Of a stretch of 64,000 nucleotides of DNA, positions 56,601-64,000 are shown in pieces. The DNA comes from Craspedostauros australis. Its lineage: Eukaryota; Bacillariophyta; Bacillariophyceae; Mastogloiales; Achnanthaceae. The notes under the pieces are model-generated. The model was given only the letters and a program-made list of their open reading frames with translations. It ran no database searches and was not told the origin of the DNA. Made by a program: the position numbers and the translations under genes. The stretch lies in contig JAMXDE010000051.1 of NCBI GenBank assembly GCA_026770025.1, forward strand, positions 124,001 to 188,000. The letters run 5' to 3'. The stretch's first letter is position 1; each line of letters begins with the position of its first letter.

Positions 56601-57838
56601 CGTGATGTGTCGTGAATGTGTAGTGGATGCGTGGAGGATGTGAGTGGATGTGAGTGGATGGCAGGGCAGGTATTCGTCGAATGCAATTGCTTGCCCTCTC
56701 TATGCATCCATGCTGCTCCACGCTCTGGGAGCACGCTGCTCTATTGTAACGTGTTTGTATCGTTACACACGAACTTGCTTCGGTGTACGGCGATGGTTGA
56801 TGGATGGGTGGATGGATGGATGGATGGATGGATGGATTGGGCTGGTTGTGTGGCGCGTGTTTCTGTTTTTGGTGGCGTCATTTGAGTTGATGTTCGTCAC
56901 GTTGACATTTTGTTGAGGAACAAAAAAGAAGAGGCGCACAACGTGTCAATCGATCCAGTCGACTCAACCGTTGTCGACACAGTCGTCCAAGTCGTCACAG
57001 AAGAAAAGCGCACGTCTGGAGATGCTGCAAACGTGCCATGAGAAACGCGCCAAAACTGGACCACACAAAAGATGAATCGCCACAAGATGGGAACTTTGGC
57101 AACGGCATCGTTGATTGCAGGAGCATCTTCACAGTGGTCCCCTGCGATGCACCACCATGCATTGTAAAGAAACCCTATCCATGTCGCCGATGCCCGTGCT
57201 CCGAGAGTTGGCTGATTAGATGGCAGGCGCATCCGTACCCAACAGGCAATGGAACAGACGTGCGAGAATTGCGGAACGCCAACCCGAACTCGGACCCAAC
57301 AAGAGTGCATGGGATGGCGTCTGCGTGCAGAGGATTCTGTGTGAGGACATCATCCCAAACCCGAAGTCTGAGGCAGCGCGACAACGCTCTTGGGGCAGGT
57401 AGTGGCGTCTGATCGATGGAGACGCTCCGGCACCATCTTCAACTCAAGCGCAGCATGTCACGGCTGTGCACAAGACAAAACGTCGCCACGATACGGTTGT
57501 CGTCATTGTTGGGCCAACGAGAATCCGAAGAAGAAGAAACAAGAAGGGCGGACGTCCTGCTCTCCAAGAGCATCTCGATGCACCAGAGATGAGCACGGAG
57601 TGGGTCAGCGTGTTGGGGGAGGGGAGACAGAGAGATCTCTGTCTGGTTCCGGCTCGTCTCGTGGCATGTCTTCGCGCTGGTGAAGTTGAGGCTTGCCTCT
57701 GTGGGTCTGTGCCAGCGTTCGTGTTTGTGATGATGTATCGACTCATAAAATCGCGCAAAGCATATGCACAGTACCACACTTGATAGCAACACAATCGATA
57801 GCAACAACGACACAACCAACATCACGCCAGAACGCACC
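56601..57838. other. Intergenic region, divergent promoters
   Basis: Lies between the metallo-hydrolase (minus) and the acetate transporter (plus). It contains a GATG tetranucleotide array at about 56798-56837. No coding frame is supported. Confidence 0.6.
56798..56837. repeat. (GATG)n microsatellite
   Basis: About nine GGAT/GATG units with one early interruption. Confidence 0.9.
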
Positions 57839-58702
57839 ATGTCTACCCAACCTCTTCGAAACAAGGCAGCCATGAATGAGCCATACATGCTCGTTGACGA
57901 GATCCGCAATCTCCATCCACACATCAATCCCAAAGTGCCCAACCCAGCACCTTTGGGTCTGTTCGCATTTGGCCTCACCACGGCGCTGCTGCAAACGAAG
58001 CACACGGGATTGGCTGGCAATCAGGAGGAAGACGATGAAGGCACGGAAGCCCTCGTGCTGGGATTCGCCATGTTCTTCGGCGGTCTGCTGCAGGTCATTG
58101 CCGGCTTGAGCGAGGTCCGCCGCAACAACATCTTTGGCTACACCGCCTTCTTGCTGTACGGCGGCCTCTGGATGTCGCTGGGCACGGTGGACATCATCCA
58201 GCTCCTCGCCACGGATATGGAATCCATCAGCCCCAATCCCAAGGCGACTGAGGCCATGTTCGCCCTTGCTGCCATCTTCACCACCATTCTGTGGTTCGGC
58301 ACCTTCCGCCTCAATCGCACCATCTCCCTCCTCTTCTTCCTCCTGGCGGTCACGTTGTATCTGCTGGCCGGCGGCGTGCGCGATGAAACGGTCGACAAGG
58401 TCGGTGGCTGGTTCGGCCTTGCTACATCCGCCGTCGCGTACTGGCTCGCGGGTGCGGAACTGCTCAACGACCTCTACGGCTTGGACGAGGACGGCAACGA
58501 ATTCATCCCGCTGGGCCATTTCGAGAAAAGAGTCCGCAAAGGACGCCAGCAGCGATCGACGGCGGCCGACGGCGTCGACAACGAAGATGGATCCAACGAG
58601 AACACCGCCGGAGATCTGGAAGCAGGCGCACCTCACGAACATGGCGAGGCGCTGACGAAGCGGCTGGTAGTCGCTGAGCAGGCTCCGCATACACATGTAT
58701 AG
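57839..58702 (+). CDS. GPR1/FUN34/YaaH (SatP-type) acetate transporter
   Basis: A 287-aa, six-helix membrane protein. The family signature NPAPLGL at 35-41 opens TM1 ([12 protein letters not shown]). Further helices follow: [19 protein letters not shown], the [16 protein letters not shown] motif, [31 protein letters not shown], and a last helix from [19 protein letters not shown]. Members move acetate, succinate or ammonium with protons in bacteria, fungi and algae; which one is used here is unknown. The tail is hydrophilic and disordered. I chose the ATG at 57839 (ACCATGTCT). An upstream in-frame ATG at 57764 would add 25 residues rich in Thr/Asn/Ser that do not resemble family N termini. 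Confidence 0.92.
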   Translation: MSTQPLRNKAAMNEPYMLVDEIRNLHPHINPKVPNPAPLGLFAFGLTTALLQTKHTGLAGNQEEDDEGTEALVLGFAMFFGGLLQVIAGLSEVRRNNIFGYTAFLLYGGLWMSLGTVDIIQLLATDMESISPNPKATEAMFALAAIFTTILWFGTFRLNRTISLLFFLLAVTLYLLAGGVRDETVDKVGGWFGLATSAVAYWLAGAELLNDLYGLDEDGNEFIPLGHFEKRVRKGRQQRSTAADGVDNEDGSNENTAGDLEAGAPHEHGEALTKRLVVAEQAPHTHV

Positions 58703-59280
58703 AGTTGACTTTTCGCAATACATGTATCCCAACACGCAGCATTCCATTCACTATTACATATTATTTAATACATATTCGTAGAGTACTCAGCTTTTCTCTG
58801 AATTTGAAGAAATACGACCTTTCAGGAGGTGCTGTGGACTTCATCCTAAGATGTTGGAGGGGTGGTTATCCCAATCATTCGCGTTTGTCGTAGAGCTTTG
58901 TTCGGCTCCGCCGAACACGCTGGCAACACCTTGATGCTACTACGAGTACTTCGCACAGCAAAAGTACGAAGAAGCACCACAGCAGCACCACCAAACGAAA
59001 CCAAACCACAGAGTCCATCCCATCACAGCACTTGCACGATCTAAGACCATGGCAGACATACTCGACATCACTCCGCAAAGATATGGTACTCTACATGTAT
59101 AGTCATGTTACATGTCAAGATTACCATTACATCTTCCCCCAGCACTCCTTTAATTACCACATTTGCATGGAGGAACCCTCGTTTCCGTACCCGGACTGGA
59201 GACAACCAATATTCGTGCTCTGACGACTGACCACCTCTTCATGTATGAGGAAGTACACTTTGATTGCGAAGAACAAGCCT
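58703..59280. other. Convergent intergenic region
   Basis: Holds the 3' ends of the acetate transporter (plus) and the VASt gene (minus). Nothing else is recognised. Confidence 0.6.
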
Positions 59281-60183
59281 TCATTGCGCATCGCTTGCCG
59301 TTGCCATCGATGCAACGCCGAGCTTGGATTGAATGCATTCCGCGAACGTCTCAAAGAATTCTGCCGTTCCCGATCTCATCCCATTCCGGATCTGGTTGGC
59401 CAGAAATGACATGGGTCTGCCGTTGGGATACTCTGGTTGGACGGAACAGATCAGACGGCTGGACGACGTCCCTTCCTGCCGCTTCACCTCCATCTGCGTC
59501 CATGTCACGAACTTGCTACCGAATGGTGCATCGGGAGTGTTGGTTCGGAATCGCAGCACGAAATGGTCCTCGTCGTATCGCAGGAGCTGCTGGGTCTGGT
59601 AGGCCATGTAGGTTCCGGCGAAGCGGGATTTGGGCATTTCGTAGCTCGTCTCCCGCGTTGCACAGGGCTGGTGGCTGTCACTGCTGTCGTCGCCAAAGTC
59701 CTGGCATGTCTCCCAATCTCCAACAGTGGTGTTCTGATACCGACATGATTGCTGAAAGACAGCCTTCTTCCAAAAATCAGATCTGGAGGAAAGCATGGCC
59801 TTGGCGAGGACATCGTAGGACACATCCAGAGTTCGATCGAGACCGACATGCTGCAGCGATCCGATTGCTTCGAGAGGCGTGCGGTCCTGGCTGTCGTCAT
59901 GAGGATGATGCGATGCGACTTCGATGAAGTCTGTGCAGTGCAGCTGTTGTTGTTCTTGTTGATTGTCGCACTCATGCAGACTGTTTTCGACTGCGCTGTC
60001 GGCAATCATGGCAGATGAACATGCTAGATTGGTGTTTCGCACGTCATCGAAGCAGATGCGCGTGCTGGCCATGACAAGCGGCATCATCATCATCATCATT
60101 ACCACCACCTTCATCGCCGTCGTCATCGCTGGAAGGACGGGGCGTCGTCCGACAGCTGCCTCTCTCTTTCTCGCCATCGTCAT
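59281..60183 (-). CDS. VASt (StAR-related lipid-binding) domain protein with an N-terminal hydrophobic segment
   Basis: 300 aa from the chosen start. A hydrophobic Val/Met-rich segment (residues about 24-40, ending VMAS) could be a signal peptide or anchor. From about residue 120 to the end it resembles a VASt domain: LDVSYDVL..AML, FWKK, W, RETSYEMP, Y.TQQLLRYDEDHFVLRF, TPDAPFGSKF...TQMEV, SRL, and a C-terminal helix with FFETFAE. Known VASt proteins (GRAMD1/Aster, yeast Lam, plant VAD1) carry sterols between membranes and usually have a GRAM domain, which is absent here. The start is uncertain: the frame opens at 60414 and ATGs at 60183 and 60126 are both plausible. The Met run is encoded by a CAT-repeat microsatellite (60082-60099). 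Homology is by pattern only. Confidence 0.65.
   Translation of the reverse strand: MTMARKREAAVGRRPVLPAMTTAMKVVVMMMMMMPLVMASTRICFDDVRNTNLACSSAMIADSAVENSLHECDNQQEQQQLHCTDFIEVASHHPHDDSQDRTPLEAIGSLQHVGLDRTLDVSYDVLAKAMLSSRSDFWKKAVFQQSCRYQNTTVGDWETCQDFGDDSSDSHQPCATRETSYEMPKSRFAGTYMAYQTQQLLRYDEDHFVLRFRTNTPDAPFGSKFVTWTQMEVKRQEGTSSSRLICSVQPEYPNGRPMSFLANQIRNGMRSGTAEFFETFAECIQSKLGVASMATASDAQ
60082..60099. repeat. (CAT)6 coding microsatellite
   Basis: Encodes the poly-Met part of the hydrophobic segment of the VASt protein on the minus strand. Confidence 0.85.
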
Positions 60184-61549
60184 CGTGATTGTCTCAGTCG
60201 CTGTTGCTGTTGCTGTGTGTAGGTGTTGTAGGTGTTGCCAAGTCGAGTTGGATTGAATTGGATGGATTTGGATTGATCGTCTTCCATCTTTATGACACGG
60301 TTCGTATTCGTTTGGCATGGCACGGTGCGAACAAACGCCATCCTCCCAATTCATGTCCAACGATCTCGTGATGAGAAAGTCAAAGATCAGATTCCCACGT
60401 TCTTTCTCTTCCATTGTGTCTTTCGTGGGGGTTCGTCACGTTCGTCTTTCGCGTTTTGTTCCGTGGAGGCGTGGAGAAGTGGGCGATCTCGCGGACTCCC
60501 TTTCTCGTTGCGCAAAGATCTGAAGAAACGCAACTGATTGGCGTAGACATCAATGACTGAAGCTCACTTGTCATTGGGACATGGTAGACACCGAGGACGT
60601 CGTTGCGACAAGAACAAGTTTTGATACGTTGCGGTAAAATACTATTTACTTTAGTTGCCCCATTGTCGCAAAACGGTACAAATGAGTTTGGCGTGTTTTT
60701 TTTAGTTCCATTGGAATTCGGAGACCAGTGGTCGACACCACCAACAGCAACATAATCGATCATCTGCTGCCCCATTGTGTTCCTGTAATACTAGACAAGC
60801 GATGCAGTCTTACATTGATGTAGGTCCCTGGTTTACGATTTACGTTCATGCCAGCGTGTTATAGGCGTTGGCTTGTCGCACGAAACCTTCGTCATTCAAG
60901 CACAGTTGTTTGCAACACAGACGGCGGGATTGTTTCCATGCTGGTCTCATGTTGGCGAAGCGGCGCGATGCTGGCATGGGATGCAACATTCGCGCAGTAT
61001 GCTTACGGGACATCTCCGTTTGGTGCTTTCTTTATCGTTCGCATCATGTCGCATCGCATCGCGCCGTATCGTAGTGTATTGCATTCCCTGCCTGATTACG
61101 AGTATGGTGAGCAGAGTTGATGATGATCTTTGTGTCTCCATCCATCAGTCCATCTGTCCATCTATCGATGTATGGTTCTGCGTATGCTTCTGCTGACTTG
61201 ATTGCTCGCTTGCTGTCTCTCATTCGCAAGCGGATTGATGATGCGGAGTATGCTCCGCCACTCCATTTCTTGTTCGAAGACTATGCTGTTGTCTTCGACT
61301 TTCTTTTCCTGCGACTCGCTGGACGATGTGTGATGGTTGGACCGCCGGCGATCGATCCAGCGATCAGACAAGAGTATGATCCTGGTTCTTGGGTGTGATC
61401 ACAGCACGACACATCGATCATGGCAGAGTATGCGCACGATTTCCCCCTGCGCAGTTGGTAGTGCCAAATGGCGTAGAAGCGCATCGTGTAGACCACATTG
61501 ACCGCACATCCATTCAGCCTGCATTCTGCCTCAATGGTGGTTCGCCCTC
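60184..61549. other. Intergenic region without a supported gene
   Basis: Promoter side of the VASt gene and 3' flank of the TTD14-like gene. Short frames on both strands show no domain. Confidence 0.5.
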
Positions 61550-62498
61550 TTAGGTTCCCACAATGCTATTGACAACCGTGAGCAGTCTCCCGAGCTTGCC
61601 CGCAAAATCCGTGGAGTTATCAAAGACGTGCATGTGGGGGTGATTATCCCAGGCTGCCAGGGTCTTTTTATCCAACGCGATGGCCTGCTCCGCCGTCTCC
61701 GTGCGCGCCGCGTTGTTGTCCAAGGTGTAGAAGGAAGCGGCTCCGTCCGCGGCCGTGACCATGTGAAAGACGGCGTTGTATCGGTCGTCACACAGGGAGG
61801 CTTCGGTTGCGCCGCGCTTGGCCAGGAGGTTGGCCCACTCCTTCTGCGTGAGATACGCGGCGCCGTCCATGGGGCCACGGTCGCAGAGCAGCACGGCGGG
61901 TTTGCCCGAGGCGCGCAGGACGCTCTCCATGGCGTCCTCGAAGGATATCTGCAGATCCATCACGCGGTTCTGAATGACGTTGGCCATGCCCTCCGTGGCG
62001 AAGAGGTCGTAGGACATGCCATTGGAGACCAGCATCGTGAATGCCTGGCGAGAACAGAGTAGGGCGGGGAAGGGAAGCGAAGCATGAGACGAATGAAGGA
62101 TGTGACGAACGGAGGTTGGAAATCGGAGATGAGATGATCATGAACACTCTGGAGTAGAGTGGAGTAGACCAGCGCAGCACCCCCACTGTGGAATAGGAAG
62201 AGCATCGACTGTATTGCACCTTCAGCAAGCAACCAAGCAACGCAAGACCACAGAACACTGAAAAAGAACACTGAAGAAGAGCAGAAAATGCCGATCGACT
62301 CACCTCCGGGACCGTGATGACCTGAAAGCCAGCCTCCTTGAGGTGATTGGAGATGTGCGCGATGGCCGTGGTCTTGCCTCCGCAGGGTCCACCCGTGATG
62401 ACGAACTTGTAGAACTTGCTGCTGCGGTTCTGCAGGTTCCGCTCTGCTTCCGTCAGCAGCATTGGATCGTCGCCTGCGCACATGTTGTCTTCTTTCAT
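61550..62498 (-). CDS. TTD14-like AAA_28 P-loop ATPase/GTPase
   Basis: Two exons, complement(61550..62044, 62304..62498), give 229 aa; the phase-0 intron is GTGAGT...CTCGCCAG and rejoins as ITVPE-AFTML. The Walker A is GGPCGGKTT at 36-44, followed by the SNHL..AGF.V helix-strand. LLCDRGPMDG holds a Walker-B-like acidic pair, and H.VTAADGAASFY plus DNSTDF..K complete the fold seen in TRPL-translocation-defect 14 (TTD14) proteins. TTD14 in flies binds GTP and phosphoinositides and acts in trafficking. Those proteins usually continue with a CYTH-like C-terminal domain; this one stops right after the P-loop domain (SIVGT-stop), so it is a single-domain form unless a downstream exon is missed. Frames 61788-62498 and 61960-62481 are read-through or shadow frames. 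Confidence 0.82.
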
Positions 62499-62980
62499 TC
62501 CGTTGCTTCCTCTCTTTGCTTCTTTGATTGTCTCTTCGGTTGTTGTTGCTCGTTTGGTTTGTATTATATAATTTAGAATAGAATAATAGATTGCTGCCGA
62601 TGATGGTTTATGGATGGTCGTTGCCGTTGGGACGGACAGGGAGATTATGGCATGGAGACGAGATCGAGTGCGAGAATGAGTTTGGGCATGTGTGGTGTTG
62701 GCTGCACTGGTTGTCGCGTGTTGTGTTGTGTGGTGGTGGTGTACACAGGTATTCCGATTTCTATCAACCGTTTTCGGCGCATCTTTGGTCGCCCCAGCCT
62801 CACGTGGTTGGTGGATGATGGCTGACGAGACGAATTTGTCTCGTCACGATGCGTGTCTCAGGGTGCCTTGGGACCAAAACTGCCTCACACAAAAGGAGCT
62901 AAGTTAGAACCAGTTTGTCCCTCCGAAGGCTACTGTTGTCCAAGTCCAGAGAGCCAGAGAGACTTCACGAGTACGGCGCA
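62499..62980. other. Intergenic region
   Basis: Promoter of the TTD14-like gene and 3' flank of the Dnmt2 gene; both genes are on the minus strand. No gene is seen. Confidence 0.6.
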
Positions 62981-64000
62981 TCAGCATCCACTCCCCACAC
63001 TACTCGACTCTCCCTGCACGAGCTCCCTCACCACATGGGAAACAACCGTCACGTTGATGGAATTCCCAATGAGCTTGTACTGCGTTTCCAGCTTCAACGA
63101 AGACGGCATTGCAAACTCCGCTGGAAATCCGAACAATCGAAGCAGCTCGCTGGGTGAGAACCGTCTCAGACGACCGTGGTACTGTATCATGTCCGTTGGA
63201 TCCTCCAAAGGAACGTCGGCGACAGCGTGGGGATAATCCGCGAGCAGCAAGCTACCGGACGAGGCATGCAAGATACGCCCGTACGCAGCCGTGAAGCATC
63301 GCGTGACGCGGTCGAAAGCTGAAACGACGGGCAGGTCCTTCGCCCACGGTTGCTGCAACGCGGTTTCGGTCACGAAGCATTGCACATCATCGATAGCATG
63401 CGGTTGCAGGTACTCGCTGATGGGACGCACCACATCCATCGCCGGCCGCACCTGATAGTCTCCACGCCGCGTTCCAAATCGTTGCGAATGCAGCTCCGCG
63501 ATCATGTAGTACCGCATGCGGTGGTTGGGAATGCCAAAGTGCATCGGCGTCCACAGGAACTCCTTCCATGCGTACCCGCAGGCCTCCAGGCAGTCGTACC
63601 ATTCCTGGATCATCTGAGACGATGCGAATCCTTGCACGTTTTCCAGCAGCAGCCATTTTGGACGCACGTCTATTGTTCCGCGCGGAAGCGAGTCCTTGCT
63701 CCTCTTCTTCTTCTTGCGTCGTCCTCGTCGTTGCTGTTGCTCTTCTTGTGCTTTTTGCTGCTGCGCTTCATTTTCACAAACGCTCGCGGGAGCGGCATCG
63801 GAACAGCTCTGGCGCAAGAAATGCATGATGGCACGAAATCCAGCGGTCCGTTTATCCTCCCCATCCAACTGCTTGGCCATGCGCGTCTTCGTGAAGGGCT
63901 GGCATGGCGGCGACATGGTCCACAGATCGGCAGGGCGGTGCTCGCCGTTGGGTGTGTGCGCCTCACGGAACATCAAATGCTGCTCGGGTTGCAGCTGCTC
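62981..64000 (-). CDS. TRDMT1: Dnmt2/TRDMT1 tRNA (cytosine-5) methyltransferase, 5' end outside the window
   Basis: The visible 339 residues are open to the window edge; motif I and the start codon lie beyond it. Present are motif IV (MSPPCQPFT, catalytic Cys), motif VI (LLLENVQGF), motif VIII region (HFGIPNHRMRYYMIA), the Dnmt2 hallmark CFT followed by Ala-Ala-Tyr-Gly (CFT-x-x-Y-G in the family), and motifs IX-X (LRRFSPSELLRLFGFP, QYKLIGNSINV). Dnmt2 methylates C38 of tRNA-Asp. An insertion of about 35 residues, Gln/Lys/Arg-rich with an RRKKKKR-like run, separates motif IV from motif VI and could act as a nuclear signal or tRNA-binding patch. The family is usually near 380-420 aa, so only 60-100 residues should be missing. 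Confidence 0.93.
   Translation of the reverse strand, partial: EQLQPEQHLMFREAHTPNGEHRPADLWTMSPPCQPFTKTRMAKQLDGEDKRTAGFRAIMHFLRQSCSDAAPASVCENEAQQQKAQEEQQQRRGRRKKKKRSKDSLPRGTIDVRPKWLLLENVQGFASSQMIQEWYDCLEACGYAWKEFLWTPMHFGIPNHRMRYYMIAELHSQRFGTRRGDYQVRPAMDVVRPISEYLQPHAIDDVQCFVTETALQQPWAKDLPVVSAFDRVTRCFTAAYGRILHASSGSLLLADYPHAVADVPLEDPTDMIQYHGRLRRFSPSELLRLFGFPAEFAMPSSLKLETQYKLIGNSINVTVVSHVVRELVQGESSSVGSGC

Overview
The window is nuclear DNA from a photosynthetic stramenopile, most probably a diatom. Three things point there. Two genes encode a CRAL-TRIO-like domain fused to a DUF6824 domain, and the gene at 127-2205 has a conserved core, both of which I know mainly from diatom proteomes. A CYP38-type cyclophilin starts with a signal peptide ending in an ASAFAP-like motif (ASS-F), the entry tag for a plastid of red-algal origin, followed by a twin-arginine thylakoid signal. 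Genes are sparse, with 0-3 short GT-AG introns of about 170-340 bp. I cannot name the species.

Layout. 0-10 kb: a low-complexity hypothetical protein and a very codon-biased secreted or plastid protein made of two tandem copies of one domain, separated by gene-poor DNA. 10.5-17.6 kb: a single-exon 2,341-aa CSC1/OSCA (DUF221) channel with a giant disordered insertion inside its cytosolic domain. 18.3-20.5 kb: the CYP38-like lumenal cyclophilin (2 exons). 21.9-25.3 kb: a 4-exon type II membrane protein with an SGNH-hydrolase-like ectodomain. 26.1-26.9 kb: a 152-aa three-exon small protein with a signal peptide and a Lys/Gly tail. 27-33.5 kb: no supported gene, with a degenerate minisatellite. 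33.6-35.3 kb: seipin. Just after it (35.37-35.73 kb) is an intact-looking miniature LTR element (TRIM-like) with identical 93-bp terminal repeats and a 6-bp target-site duplication. 36.5-44.6 kb: two tandemly duplicated CRAL-TRIO/DUF6824 genes. 47.9-48.2 kb: ribosomal protein eS27. 51.2-55.5 kb: a two-pore-channel-like cation channel. 55.8-56.6 kb: a metallo-beta-lactamase-fold hydrolase. 57.8-58.7 kb: a GPR1/FUN34/YaaH (SatP) acetate-type transporter. 59.3-60.2 kb: a VASt-domain protein. 61.5-62.5 kb: a TTD14-like P-loop ATPase. 63-64 kb: a Dnmt2/TRDMT1 tRNA methyltransferase running off the window end.

There is no operon logic here. Several products act at membranes or on lipids (OSCA/CSC1, seipin, CRAL-TRIO, VASt, TPC, acetate transporter), but the sequence gives no evidence that they form one pathway. 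The most unusual items are the miniature LTR element, the OSCA channel with a split cytosolic domain carrying heptad-like amphipathic repeats, and the mosaic divergence of the two CRAL-TRIO/DUF6824 paralogs. Splice sites were placed by eye from GT-AG signals, phase continuity and family alignment from memory. No database search was run.
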